DNA of 64,000 nucleotides from CAWFMO01 sp963817065 (GTDB lineage Bacteria; Actinomycetota; Thermoleophilia; Solirubrobacterales; 70-9): positions 1,550,001 through 1,614,000 of the forward strand of contig CAWFMO010000001.1 of assembly GCA_963817065.1 (NCBI GenBank), written 5' to 3'. The position numbers and the translations under genes are program-made. The notes under the pieces were generated by a model. The model saw nothing but the letters and a program-made list of their open reading frames with translations, was not told the DNA's origin and searched no databases. Of this stretch, positions 1-8,691 are shown piece by piece; positions within the stretch are counted from its first letter, which is position 1; each line of letters begins with the position of its first letter.

Positions 1-148
1 CGATCGCGAGGCCGGTGCCGACGCTGACCCGCTGGCCGGGGCCGATACGGGCGCCCTCCGCGGCGCGCAGGTCCATCCCCGCGTCGCCCTCGTTGGCGCG
101 TTCGGGGAGAACCGCGTTCTCCTTCAGCTTCTGGAAGCGGATCTCCAT
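1..148 (-). CDS. dut: dUTP diphosphatase (dUTPase), N-terminal 49 residues, cut by window edge
   Basis: Hydrolyses dUTP to dUMP and pyrophosphate, keeping uracil out of DNA and feeding dTMP synthesis. The visible part reads MEIRFQKLKE and then NEGDAGMDLRAAEG, the conserved dUTPase motif 1 (DAGxDLxA), followed by the PGQRVSVGTGLAI strand, so the family call is firm despite truncation. The frame stays open upstream through an acidic Pro/Glu-rich stretch into the end of hflX, so the true start may lie earlier (GTG at 338-340 is one option). I place the start at the ATG where family homology begins. There is no clear Shine-Dalgarno. It lies downstream of hflX on the same strand. Confidence 0.88.
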   Translation of the reverse strand, partial: MEIRFQKLKENAVLPERANEGDAGMDLRAAEGARIGPGQRVSVGTGLAI

Positions 149-374
149 GTGCTGATCAACGCTAAACCCGGAGTCAGTCGGAACCGCAGGGTCGGTTGCA
201 GCGGCCTCGGGATCGTCGCCGTTTCGCCCCGCGCCCGCCTCGATCTCGGGTTCGGGAGCGGCTTCCGCCTCGGGGTCATCCTCCGGCTCGGGCTCGGGCT
301 CGGAACCGCCGTTGGGCTCGGGCTCCGGCTCGTTGGGCACCAGCGGCGGGCGCTCGTCCCAGCCCCGGTCGCGC
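149..374 (-). other. Acidic Pro/Glu-rich open stretch between hflX and dut, in frame with dut
   Basis: These 226 bases have no stop codon in the dut frame and would encode a low-complexity segment rich in alternating Glu-Pro (for example NEPEPEPNGGSEPEPEPEDD). Either it is a disordered N-terminal extension of dUTPase, or it is non-coding and the composition is a side effect of GAGCCC repeats. GTG at 338-340 is the only ordinary start I noted inside it. Confidence 0.45.
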
Positions 375-1694
375 TCAGGCGCCTCGGTCGCCGTTGGTGA
401 CGGCGAGGTCTGCGTAGCGTTCAGCAACTTCGCCGGAAACCTGAGCGCGTACGAAAACCCCCTCAGCGCGATCTTCACGCTCAAGGTCGCCAGCGACTCT
501 ATGGAGCTCCGAGAGCCTTCCACCGTCCTCGTAGGGTACGAGCAGCTCGATTTCGCGGAGCGGCGCCCTCACCGCCTCCGCCAGACTTCTTGCGAGCTCG
601 TCGAGCCCCTCGCCGCTCGCCGCCGAGACCAGGATCCCGTCGGGGTGGCGCAGGGCGAGCTCTCGGCGCGCGTCGTCGTCGAGCAGATCGGCCTTGTTGA
701 GGGCCAGGATCCGCGGGTTCTCGCCCGCTCCGATCTCCTCCAGCGCCGCGTCGGCGGCCGCGATCGCCTCGATCCGCTGCGATTCGGGCTCCGAGCCGTC
801 GACGACGTGCAGGATCACGTCGGCCAGCGCGGTCTCCTCGAGCGTCGCCTTGAACGCCTCGACCACCTGGTGGGGAAGCTTGCGGATGAAGCCGACCGTG
901 TCGGTGAGCAGCATCTGGCGGCCGTCGTGGTCGAAAGAGCGCGTCGTCGGGTCGAGCGTGTGGAAGAGCCGCTCCCCCACCCCGACCCCGGCGCCGGTCA
1001 GCGCGTTGAGGAGGCTCGACTTGCCCGCGTTCGTGTAGCCGGCGAGCGCGATCGTCGGCATCGCCGCGCGGGTGCGCTCGGAGCGCATCACGTCGCGGTT
1101 TCGCCCGACGCGCTCGAGCCGGCGGCGAAGCGCGGTGATCCGGTCGCGCGCGAGGCGGCGGTCGGTCTCGATCTGCGACTCGCCGGGCCCCCTCGTGCCG
1201 ATCCCGCCGACGCCGCGGCCGGCGCCGAGCCGCTCGAGGTGGGTCCAGAGCCCGCGCATCCGCGCGAGGTTGTATTCGAGCTGCGCGAGCTCGACCTGGA
1301 GCTTGCCCTCGGCCGTGTGCGCGTGGTCGGCGAAGATGTCGAGGATGATCGCCGTGCGGTCGATCACCGGCACCCCGAGCTCGGCCTCGAGATTGCGCTC
1401 CTGGCGCGGCTCGAGCTCGTCGTCGCAGGCGACGAGGTTGGCGTCGCTGCGCTTGATCTCCGCCTTGAGCTCGGCCACCTTGCCCTTGCCGAGGTAGAGG
1501 TTCGGGTCGGGCTTCGGGCGCTGCTGGACCATCTCGCCCGCGGTCGCGACCCCAGAGGTCCTGAGCAGCTCCTTGAGCTCGGCGAGCGGGTCGTCGCCCT
1601 CGATCTCGGGCAGGGCGCCGATCGCGAGCGCCCGCTGGGCAGCGCGCGCGTTGATGACCCCCGAGGCCGGGGCGCCGTTGGCCGTTTGATCCAT
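375..1694 (-). CDS. hflX: Ribosome-associated GTPase HflX
   Basis: 439 residues. HflX binds the 50S subunit and splits or rescues stalled ribosomes. The N-terminal HflX domain carries the glycine-rich segment GAGRGVGGIGTRGPGE and is followed by a coiled linker. The GTPase domain begins near residue 215 with G1 GYTNAGKSSLLNAL, G3 DTVGFIRKLP and G4 NKAD. Length is normal for the family. The start ATG is preceded by TACCAT at 7 nt and no Shine-Dalgarno, suggesting a leaderless message. It is flanked by the LL-DAP aminotransferase upstream and dut downstream, the order usual in actinobacteria near miaA/dapF. Confidence 0.95.
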   Translation of the reverse strand: MDQTANGAPASGVINARAAQRALAIGALPEIEGDDPLAELKELLRTSGVATAGEMVQQRPKPDPNLYLGKGKVAELKAEIKRSDANLVACDDELEPRQERNLEAELGVPVIDRTAIILDIFADHAHTAEGKLQVELAQLEYNLARMRGLWTHLERLGAGRGVGGIGTRGPGESQIETDRRLARDRITALRRRLERVGRNRDVMRSERTRAAMPTIALAGYTNAGKSSLLNALTGAGVGVGERLFHTLDPTTRSFDHDGRQMLLTDTVGFIRKLPHQVVEAFKATLEETALADVILHVVDGSEPESQRIEAIAAADAALEEIGAGENPRILALNKADLLDDDARRELALRHPDGILVSAASGEGLDELARSLAEAVRAPLREIELLVPYEDGGRLSELHRVAGDLEREDRAEGVFVRAQVSGEVAERYADLAVTNGDRGA

Positions 1695-1701
1695 GTCTTT
1701 G

Positions 1702-1707
1702 ATGGTA
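1702..1707 (-). promoter_or_regulatory. -10-like TACCAT before hflX
   Basis: TANNNT box ending 7 nt upstream of the hflX ATG, with no Shine-Dalgarno between; predicts a leaderless transcript. Confidence 0.5.
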
Positions 1708-1716
1708 CGCCGCGGG

Positions 1717-2910
1717 CTAGGCGGCCAGGTGCTCGCGCAACCGCTCGACGGCCTCGGTGATCCGCTCGTCGGGCGTTGTCAGCGAGATCCGGAAGAAGCC
1801 CTCGCCGCTCGGCCCGTACATCGAGCCGGGAGAGATAACGACCGCGGCTTGCTCGAGCACCTTCTCGGCGAAGGTGGTCGACGTCTCGCCCTCGGGGACC
1901 GGCGCCCAGACGTAGATCGTCCCCTTCGGAGCCTCGACCTCGACCCCGATCTCGCGCAGCGCCTCGACGACGAGGTCGCGGCGGCGAGCATAGATCGCGT
2001 TCATCTCCTCGATCGGCTCACGCGGGCCGTTGAGCGCCGCGGCGCCCGCGAGCTGGATCGCCTCGAAGAGCCCCGAGTCGACGTTGGTCTTGAGCCGCCA
2101 GTAGGTGCTGATCGCCTCGGCGTTGCCGAGGATCGCCGCGCAGCGCCAGCCGGTCATGTTGAAGCCCTTCGAGAGCGAGAAGACCTCGACCCCGACGTCC
2201 TTCGCCCCGGGCGTGGCGAGGAAGCTCGGGGCGACGTAGCCGTCGTAGGTCGTCTCCGAGTAGGCGTTGTCGTGAACGACGAGGATCTCGTGCTCGCGCG
2301 CGAACTCGACCACGCGCTCGAAGAAGCCCTCCGGGGCGACGGCGCCGGTCGGGTTGTTCGGGTAGTTGATGAACATCAGCCGCTCCTTGCCGAGCGACTC
2401 CCTGGCGATCGCGTCGAGATCGGGGGTGAAGTCGAGCTCCGGTTCGAGTGGCATCACCACCGCTTCGGCGCCGGCTAGCGTCGGGCCGCCGGTGTAGACG
2501 GGGTAGCCGGGGTCCGAGGCGAGCGCGACGTCGCCGGGGTCGAGGAAGGCGAAGCAGAGGTTGTAGATGCACTCCTTGGCCCCGATCGCCGGGATCACCT
2601 CGCTCTCGGCGTCGATCTCGACCCCGAAGCGGCGCTCGTAGAAGTCCGAGAACGCCTCGCGGAACTCGGCCCGGCCGCGGTTCGAGGGGTAGCTCTGGGC
2701 GCCGGGGTCGGCGACCGCCCCCTGCATCGCCTCGACGATGTGGGGGAAGGTCGGCTGGTCGGGGTCGCCGATCCCGAGGCTGATCACGTCGATCCCCGCC
2801 GCCTTCTTGTCGGCGACCCGCTTTTCGAGCTCGGCGAACATGTAAGGCGGCATCGCCTCGAGGCGGTTCGAGGGGTCGGTGCGGCCGCGTTTCGTATCCG
2901 TGCTCGTCAT
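1717..2910 (-). CDS. dapL: LL-diaminopimelate aminotransferase-like class I aminotransferase
   Basis: 397 residues, PLP-dependent fold type I aminotransferase. Visible motifs are SLGIGDPDQPT near the N terminus, NYPNNPTGA in the middle, the PLP-lysine segment SLSKGFNMTGWR, and a C-terminal arginine in FFRISLTTP. The combination resembles LL-DAP aminotransferase, which makes LL-2,6-diaminopimelate from tetrahydrodipicolinate. Its position next to dapF, the enzyme that epimerises LL-DAP, supports that role. Other class I aminotransferases (succinyl-DAP or aspartate type) cannot be excluded from sequence alone. The start ATG has TAGGCT 7 nt upstream, and that box overlaps the dapF stop codon. 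Confidence 0.85.
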   Translation of the reverse strand: MTSTDTKRGRTDPSNRLEAMPPYMFAELEKRVADKKAAGIDVISLGIGDPDQPTFPHIVEAMQGAVADPGAQSYPSNRGRAEFREAFSDFYERRFGVEIDAESEVIPAIGAKECIYNLCFAFLDPGDVALASDPGYPVYTGGPTLAGAEAVVMPLEPELDFTPDLDAIARESLGKERLMFINYPNNPTGAVAPEGFFERVVEFAREHEILVVHDNAYSETTYDGYVAPSFLATPGAKDVGVEVFSLSKGFNMTGWRCAAILGNAEAISTYWRLKTNVDSGLFEAIQLAGAAALNGPREPIEEMNAIYARRRDLVVEALREIGVEVEAPKGTIYVWAPVPEGETSTTFAEKVLEQAAVVISPGSMYGPSGEGFFRISLTTPDERITEAVERLREHLAA

Positions 2911-2917
2911 CGGCGAG

Positions 2918-2923
2918 AGCCTA
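2918..2923 (-). promoter_or_regulatory. -10-like TAGGCT before the DAP aminotransferase
   Basis: TAGGCT lies 7 nt upstream of the ATG; its TAG is shared with the dapF stop codon. The same hexamer precedes dapF, the SnoaL-like gene and thpR. Confidence 0.5.
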
Positions 2924-3764
2924 GTCGGACAGGGCGGCGATCAGCTCTTCGGAGAGCTCGCCCGCGTAGACGGGCTCCGCCCAGCCCGTCAGCCGCACGT
3001 CGAGCTCCGGCGAGACATCGACCTCGAGGGTCCCGCCATCGAGGCCGACCGTGATCGCGTTCGGGGCCCCCGCGAGATGCGCGGCGACGGCCGCGCCGCT
3101 CGCGCCGGTGCCCGAGCTCAAGGTCTCCCCCACCCCGCGCTCGAAGATCCGTGCTCGCACCCGGTCGCCGTCGGCGCGGTAGAAGGAGACGTTGGTGCGA
3201 TTCGGGAACAGCTCGTGGCTCTCGATCGCGGGGCCGATCGCGGGCAGGTCCAGGGACTCGAGCTCCTCGGCGTCATCGATCGCGATCGCGCACTGCGGGT
3301 TGCCGATCGAGACGTGCTGGAAGCTCCACTCGCGGCCGCCGGCGCTGATCGTGCCCTTGCCGTCCTCGGAGCCCGGAGGGGAAGTCCTTCGAGGCGGTGC
3401 TCGCCTGCCCCATCTCCAGGACGCAGGTCGTCGGGCCGGTGATCCTCGGGCGGATCACCCCGGCGGCGGTGTTGATCGCGAATTCATCCTGGTCGGTCCA
3501 GCCCCGGCTGCGCAGGTACATCACCGCCTCGCGGGCGCCATTTCCGGAGAGCTCCGCCTCCGAGCCGTCGGGATTGAAGATCCGCAGCTCGGCGACGACG
3601 TCGTCAGCCGGGCTCGCGTAGAGCAGCAGGATCCCATCGGAGCCGATCCCGAAATGGGGATCGCAGAGCCGTTGTATCCGCACCGGAGTCAGATCCCACG
3701 GCAGACCCTCGGCCTCGAGGATCAGGTAGTCGTTGCCGAGGGCGGTCCATTTCTCGAACTTCAT
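2921..3764 (-). CDS. dapF: Diaminopimelate epimerase, frameshifted, both catalytic Cys replaced by Ser
   Basis: Converts LL-DAP to meso-DAP for lysine and peptidoglycan. The N-terminal half (MKFEKWTALGNDYL) and C-terminal half (ERGVGETLSSGTGASG) lie in different frames. One extra base near 3371-3380 (in a GGGC run) explains the break, and removing it restores a normal length of about 280 residues. More striking, the two cysteines that DapF uses as acid/base pair are both serine here: SEAELSGNGA instead of the usual CGNGA, and GETLSSGTGA instead of GETxxCGTGA. Codons TCC and TCG were read directly. The fold is otherwise well conserved. This may be a lineage variant, a different substrate, or a dead enzyme. 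Confidence 0.85.
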
Positions 3765-3770
3765 CGCGCG

Positions 3771-3776
3771 AGCCTA
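3771..3776 (-). promoter_or_regulatory. -10-like TAGGCT before dapF
   Basis: TAGGCT ends 6 nt upstream of the dapF ATG, with no Shine-Dalgarno. It overlaps the stop codon of the upstream SnoaL-like gene (TAG). Confidence 0.5.
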
Positions 3777-4265
3777 GTCGGCTTCGATCGAGGCAAGCGC
3801 CTGCCGGCGATCGTCGTAGATCCAGTTGCGAATGATCTTGCCGTCGCGGAAGGTCCAGACCTGCGACTGGTGCAGCTCGATCTCGATACCGCTCCCCCGT
3901 CCGCGCCCGGCGTGGATCACCTCGACCAGGACGTGCTCTCCGATCGCCTCATAGTCCGATCCGGACAGCGAGTAGTCGTCCCATGCGGACATCCAGTCGC
4001 CCCAGAACCGGAGGAACCCGGGTATCCCTTTGACCCGTTGGCCCTGGACGAGGACCTGCTCGGTGAAGAACTCGAGCTTGAACTCGGGATCAAGTGAATC
4101 GACCGCCAGCGCGTAGAGCGCGCCGAGCCCCGCGGACTCACTTTCAGCGACGAGGTCGCCGCTCAAGTCGGCCCGCTCCAACGCATCGCGGACCTCGACG
4201 AACTCGATGCCGTCGAAGGCGGAGAGGAAGCGCCGCATGACCTCGAGGTTGCGTTCGGCGTTCAC
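3774..4265 (-). CDS. SnoaL-like / NTF2-fold protein
   Basis: 163 residues from a GTG start (VNAERNLEVMRRFLSAFDG). The pattern of an N-terminal helix, an ALYALAVDSLDPEFKLEFF segment, a hydrophobic beta sheet and a C-terminal VWTFRDGKIIRNWIYDDR strand is typical of the NTF2-like/SnoaL superfamily, small single-domain proteins that act as isomerases, hydrolases or binding proteins. I cannot assign a substrate. There is no signal peptide, so it is cytoplasmic. GTG is preferred over internal ATG because TAGGCT lies 8 nt upstream of it. It sits between the Gly-rich secreted protein and dapF. Confidence 0.75.
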   Translation of the reverse strand: MNAERNLEVMRRFLSAFDGIEFVEVRDALERADLSGDLVAESESAGLGALYALAVDSLDPEFKLEFFTEQVLVQGQRVKGIPGFLRFWGDWMSAWDDYSLSGSDYEAIGEHVLVEVIHAGRGRGSGIEIELHQSQVWTFRDGKIIRNWIYDDRRQALASIEAD

Positions 4266-4273
4266 AGCGACCG

Positions 4274-4279
4274 AGCCTA
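4274..4279 (-). promoter_or_regulatory. -10-like TAGGCT before the SnoaL-like gene
   Basis: TAGGCT ends 8 nt upstream of the GTG at 4265 and supports that start. Confidence 0.45.
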
Positions 4280-4282
4280 GCT

Positions 4283-7200
4283 TCAGCGCCGCTTCTTGCC
4301 CTTCTTGCCCTTCTTCACCCGTTTGCGCTTGCACTTGCGCTTCTTGGCGCGCAATTTCTTTCCGCGCGCGCCCTTCCGCAGCTTGCGCTTGCAGCGACCG
4401 GCGGATGTCGTGGAGTCGGGAGCGGTGCTCGAGCCCGTGGGAGTCTGAGTCAGCGTCACCGTGCCGGAAACGGAACCGCTGCCTGCGGTATCGGTCGCCC
4501 TGATCGTCGCCTGGCCCGGCGTCTGCGATGCCCTGATCGTCGCCGTGTAGACACCGCCGCCCGTGGCGGCGATCGCGAGGAACGCCTGGCCCGGGTCCGT
4601 AGAGCTCCACGTGAGCGGTTCGCCGGACAGCAGGTGCCCGGCCGAGTCGCGCACGGTCGCGGATGCCGAGGTCGTCGAGGCCCCATCGGCTGCGATCGGG
4701 TTCGCCGACAGCGCGATCTCGATTTCCGCCGCCGGACCGGCCCTCTGGGTCAGGGTCTGGTGGTCGGAGATCTCGGGCGCGACGCTGTGGTCGGTGACCG
4801 AAACCGTGCTTTGGCCGAGCCGCGTCGACGAGTACAGGGTCGCCTTGCAGAGGCCGGTCGAGTAGCACGCCGTATCTCTGATCGCCTGCCCCGTGTCGGT
4901 GCTCGTGAACTCGATGTCGTCGCCGGAGGCATCGACGGGGTTCCCGTGCGCGTCGGTGAGCGTCGCGGTCAGCGTCGTATGCGATTGGCCGTCCGCGGCG
5001 ATCGTCGCCGGGGAGATCGTCTCCGTGATCACCGTCGCGGGTCCCGCGATCTGGTTCAGGCAGCAGCCCGCCCCGGACACGTCCGGGGAAGCCGTCGTAT
5101 CGGTGGCGGTGATCTTCACCGGGCCCGCCTTGGTCGACGAGGTGACGGTGACCGAGTACTCGCCGCCGCCCTCGTCGGTCACGCCGCTGAACTGGTTGCC
5201 CGGATCATCGCTCGAGAACTCGACGTCGTGGCCGGTGATCCCGTTGCCGTCGGCGTCGATGACCTTCGCCGTGACGGTCGCCTGAGCGGCGCCGTCGGCG
5301 ACGATCGGCGTGTCCGGAATCGACACGCTGATCGAGGAGGGCTCGTCCTGGAGCTCGAAGGCACCGATGTCGGCGCCGTCGCCGCCCGCCGCGAGCGGGA
5401 AGCCGGGATAGATGTACGGGCGGGGCCTGCCGCGCTGGTCGACGTTCGATCCGGTCATCGCCGCATTGCTGTTCCCCTTGTTGACGACCGGGCTGGTCTT
5501 CAGGATGGCCATCGTCGGCGTCGGGCCTCCGTAGTAGCCGAGCGGCTGGAGCTGCGGGTCGACGTGGATGTCGGTGGCTGCGTTGAAGCCGCATCCACCG
5601 CTGTCGTCGTTGAATCCGAGGCTGCCGATCACGCTGCCCGCACACGAAGCGCCTCCCGCGGAGAATCCGATGATCGAGCTCTGCACGTCCATGTGGCCGG
5701 GCGCGCCGGGTCCGCCGCCGGCGAGGTTGGCCAGGTTTCCTCCGGCCGTGTCCGCCTCGTTGCTGATCACGGTCAGCCCGGTCAGGAACGACAGTGGGGT
5801 CGCGACGCCGGGGTCGAGCGTCTGCATCACCCCGCCCCCGTAGGCCCCGCCGATACCGCCACCGCTTCCGTTGGCGCCGTTCTGGGCGCTGCAAGTGTGC
5901 CCGGCTCGGGTTCCGCCCTGGCCGGCGTTGCCGCCGGAACCGCTGCCGGCGGCGTTCTGCTCGAGCGTCGAGTTGAAGGCCTGGAGCTGGTTGACGTTGG
6001 CGAGGGCGCCGCCAAGCGCTTGTCCGCCCGCGGCGCCGTTGCCGCCGTGCCCGCCCGACCCCGGGCAGGTCGCGACGCTCGGGGCCCCGTTGCCGCCGCG
6101 GCCACCGTTGCCGCCCGCGCCCCCGCTGGTCCCCGCCTGGGTGATCGTCGAGTTGGCTATCTCCATCGTCCCCTGGTTACGGATCCCGCCGCCGACCGCA
6201 TCCCCGCCAACGGCACCCGCGCCACCAGCGCCGGAGTCGCCGGGCTCGCCAATCGCGTCGCCGGCGAAACCTCCGGGGCCCGCGACGCCGCCGGATCCAC
6301 CGGCGCCGCCGTCACCGCCGTTGGCGACTGCGTCCTGGATCAAGAGGTTCCCTGCGATCACCTTCTTCGCCGCCGGGACGAGGCTTTCGATCGCGCCGCC
6401 GTCCGCGGGGCCGCCAATCCCGCCGTTGCCACCGCCGCCCGCGTCACCCCCGTCACCGCACTGCGTGTTCATCTGGGGGTTATCCCCGCAGCCGCCCCCG
6501 GACCCGCCGCCACCGCTGCCGCCGGTTCCGCCCACTCCGCCCTGGGAGCTCGACGAGAGGATGTCCACGTTGACGATCAGGGACGCATTCGTGGCCAGAT
6601 AGAAGGAGCCGCCCGCGGCGAATCCACCGGTGCCCCCGGTGGCGCCGTGACCGCCGTCTCCACCGTCGCTCCACTGGTCCGAGACGAGTCCGCCGCTTCC
6701 GCCGGGGCCGCCCTGGCCCCCGAAGCCCCCGGTCACCGCGTTGTTGTTGAAGATTCCCCCCGTCGCCGTGACGCGCTGAGTGGCGATCGCGCCGCCGAAT
6801 GCCTGGCCGGCTGCGCCGCCCGCTGCGCCGTCTCCGCCGCCGCCACCCTGGGCTCCCCCCGCGCCGCCCGCTCCGCCGGCGCCCCCGTTGCCCCCCGCGG
6901 CGGTGTTGCTGAGCATGCCGGGGGCGGAGACCGTGAGCGTCCCGACGCTCCAGATCGCCCCCCCTTGCGCGGTGCCGGCGGCTCCTCCGGCGCCTGCCTT
7001 ACCTCCGTCCAATCCGCCGACTTCCAGGGGGAGGATGTCCACCCCTCCCGTACCGCCGTCGCCGCCGGTCCCCCCACCGCCGCCCAGCGCCTGGTTGCCC
7101 TGGAATTGAACCCGCGTGATCGCGAGAGTTCCCGTGTTTCCGATCCCGGCCCCGCTCGCGGCGCCGCCGGTACCGCCCGAACCGCCATTTCCGCCCTTCT

Positions 7201-7783
7201 TCTCGACCACTCCGGCGTGCCCGGGGCCTCCGGGCCCGCCCGGCCCGCCGACCGCGGTATTCCCTTCGATCGCCACGTCGGTGAGCGTCAGGTCGCCTGC
7301 GTTGAGGATGCCCGCGCCGGTGGCGTCGCCGCCCGACTGCCCATCCTTACCGGCGGCACCGTTTTGAGAGGGCGGGGGCCCTCCCGACCGGCCCGCTGCG
7401 CCGACGACGTTGCCCTTCGAGATTCGGATATCGGAGATCTCGGCGGTCGACCCGCTGGCGACCTCGAAGACCCGTGATGCGTTGTTGCCGCTGACGGTGA
7501 GCTGGTCGAACCCGGGGCCCTCGATGCTGACCTCGGAGCTGATCAGCAGCTCCCCGCTCGTGAGCGTGATCTCGGACGGCAGCGCCGGGGCGAACTGGAT
7601 CACGTCGCCGCCCGGCGTCGAATTTGCCGTCGCGATCGCCTGGCGGAGCGTCCCCATGCCGCTGTCGGCGGCGCTGTTGACTTGGATCGGTGCGGCGATC
7701 GCGGATGGCGCCAGCAGCATGCAGCAGGCCGAAGCGAGGGTCGCAACCCCGGCACAGCGCTTTCCCGTTCTCAGCTTCCTCAC
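4283..7783 (-). CDS. Large secreted Gly-rich beta-helix protein with Ig-like repeats and Lys/Arg tail
   Basis: 1166 residues, GTG start overlapping the miaA stop (GTGA). A Sec signal peptide (about residues 1-30, ending SAIAA) is followed by a parallel beta-helix/choice-of-anchor-type region (GTLRQAIATAN) interrupted by very long Gly-Gly-Ala/Thr/Asn blocks resembling PGRS-type sequence, to about residue 830. Three Ig-like repeats of the invasin/Big_1 type follow, each with a P-I-(V/A)-ADG or P-A-T-I-A-ADG strand. The last 40 residues are a Lys/Arg tail with two Cys (RCKRKLRKG and RKCKRKR). It is probably an extracellular or surface adhesin-like protein. It is inserted between miaA and the dapF group, which are usually neighbours. 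Confidence 0.85.
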   Translation of the reverse strand: MRKLRTGKRCAGVATLASACCMLLAPSAIAAPIQVNSAADSGMGTLRQAIATANSTPGGDVIQFAPALPSEITLTSGELLISSEVSIEGPGFDQLTVSGNNASRVFEVASGSTAEISDIRISKGNVVGAAGRSGGPPPSQNGAAGKDGQSGGDATGAGILNAGDLTLTDVAIEGNTAVGGPGGPGGPGHAGVVEKKGGNGGSGGTGGAASGAGIGNTGTLAITRVQFQGNQALGGGGGTGGDGGTGGVDILPLEVGGLDGGKAGAGGAAGTAQGGAIWSVGTLTVSAPGMLSNTAAGGNGGAGGAGGAGGAQGGGGGDGAAGGAAGQAFGGAIATQRVTATGGIFNNNAVTGGFGGQGGPGGSGGLVSDQWSDGGDGGHGATGGTGGFAAGGSFYLATNASLIVNVDILSSSSQGGVGGTGGSGGGGSGGGCGDNPQMNTQCGDGGDAGGGGNGGIGGPADGGAIESLVPAAKKVIAGNLLIQDAVANGGDGGAGGSGGVAGPGGFAGDAIGEPGDSGAGGAGAVGGDAVGGGIRNQGTMEIANSTITQAGTSGGAGGNGGRGGNGAPSVATCPGSGGHGGNGAAGGQALGGALANVNQLQAFNSTLEQNAAGSGSGGNAGQGGTRAGHTCSAQNGANGSGGGIGGAYGGGVMQTLDPGVATPLSFLTGLTVISNEADTAGGNLANLAGGGPGAPGHMDVQSSIIGFSAGGASCAGSVIGSLGFNDDSGGCGFNAATDIHVDPQLQPLGYYGGPTPTMAILKTSPVVNKGNSNAAMTGSNVDQRGRPRPYIYPGFPLAAGGDGADIGAFELQDEPSSISVSIPDTPIVADGAAQATVTAKVIDADGNGITGHDVEFSSDDPGNQFSGVTDEGGGEYSVTVTSSTKAGPVKITATDTTASPDVSGAGCCLNQIAGPATVITETISPATIAADGQSHTTLTATLTDAHGNPVDASGDDIEFTSTDTGQAIRDTACYSTGLCKATLYSSTRLGQSTVSVTDHSVAPEISDHQTLTQRAGPAAEIEIALSANPIAADGASTTSASATVRDSAGHLLSGEPLTWSSTDPGQAFLAIAATGGGVYTATIRASQTPGQATIRATDTAGSGSVSGTVTLTQTPTGSSTAPDSTTSAGRCKRKLRKGARGKKLRAKKRKCKRKRVKKGKKGKKRR

Positions 7784-8691
7784 CCGGTCCCTTCCCTGTT
7801 TAGAGCTTCGACGATCTTATCCGCAACACCGGCATCCTCGAGCCGGGTGCGGTCGATCAGCTCCACCCCCTCCATGCGCCGCATCCAGGTGAGCTGGCGG
7901 CGTGCGTAGCGGCGGTGCGCGGTCTTCACGTTCTCGAGCTCGCCGCTCGCGAAGCCCTCGAAGCCGAGCGCGGCGCGGGCCGTGCGCGAGGCGCCAGCCC
8001 CGTCAGCGCGCCGAGCCTCCTCCCCCGCCCCGGCGGCGGCCATGGCGTCGACCCGGGCGCCGATCCGCGACGCGAGCGCGTCGCGGTCGATCGTCAGGCC
8101 GACGAGCGCGGTCGGGTGGCGGAGCGCCGCGGTCCAGACGCGGTCTCCTCCCTCCGGGGGATCGATCCCGGCCCGCATCAGCTCGGTCCAGCGCGCGACC
8201 CGCTTGCGGTCCCCGGGCTCGACCGTCGCGGCGATCTCGGGCGCGAGCTCGGCGTGCAGCGCCTCGGGGCCGCGCTCGGCGACCTCGCGCTCGACCTGCT
8301 CGCGAACACCCGCCGGGACCGGCGGGCGCAGCTCGAGCTCGGAGAGCGCAGCGCGCAGATAGAGCCCCGTGCCGCCGACGACGATCGGGCGCCGGCCCTC
8401 GGCGAGCAGGGCGTCGATCTCCCCGTGGGCCCGCTCGGCGAAGCGCCCGGCGCTGAACTCCTCGTTGACGGGGACGAAGCCGAGCAGCCGGTGTTCGAGC
8501 CGCTCGCGCTCGGCTGGGGAAGCGGCGCCGCTCAGGGTCTCGAGCCCTTCGTAGACCTGGATCGCGTCGCAGGAGACCGCGACCGGGTCCTCTCCCCGCC
8601 GCCGCAGCAGCTCGGCGAGCTCGATCGCGACCCCGGTCTTGCCGACCGCGGTCGGGCCGAAGATCGCCACCGTCTTGATGAGGGGCTTCAA
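7780..8691 (-). CDS. miaA: tRNA dimethylallyltransferase
   Basis: 303 residues. Transfers the dimethylallyl group to N6 of A37 in tRNAs reading UNN codons, the substrate for MiaB encoded just upstream. P-loop FGPTAVGKTGVA near residue 10; CDAIQVYEGL corresponds to the catalytic DSxQVY region; VGGTGLYLRA is the conserved GGTGLY motif. The start codon is TTG and overlaps the miaB stop (TTGA), indicating translational coupling. The stop overlaps the GTG of the Gly-rich secreted gene (GTGA). Length is normal. Confidence 0.95.
   Translation of the reverse strand: MKPLIKTVAIFGPTAVGKTGVAIELAELLRRRGEDPVAVSCDAIQVYEGLETLSGAASPAERERLEHRLLGFVPVNEEFSAGRFAERAHGEIDALLAEGRRPIVVGGTGLYLRAALSELELRPPVPAGVREQVEREVAERGPEALHAELAPEIAATVEPGDRKRVARWTELMRAGIDPPEGGDRVWTAALRHPTALVGLTIDRDALASRIGARVDAMAAAGAGEEARRADGAGASRTARAALGFEGFASGELENVKTAHRRYARRQLTWMRRMEGVELIDRTRLEDAGVADKIVEALNREGTG

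Noticed and set aside
3774..4868. 364-residue form of the SnoaL-like protein
   Set aside because: The first 200 residues are an Arg/Asp/Gly shadow of the neighbouring Gly-rich gene.
4634..7477. 947-codon open frame on the plus strand
   Set aside because: It lies opposite the Gly-rich secreted gene. Long antisense frames are expected in GC-rich DNA; this one has no domain and is rich in Arg/Gly/Ala as a mirror of the real frame.
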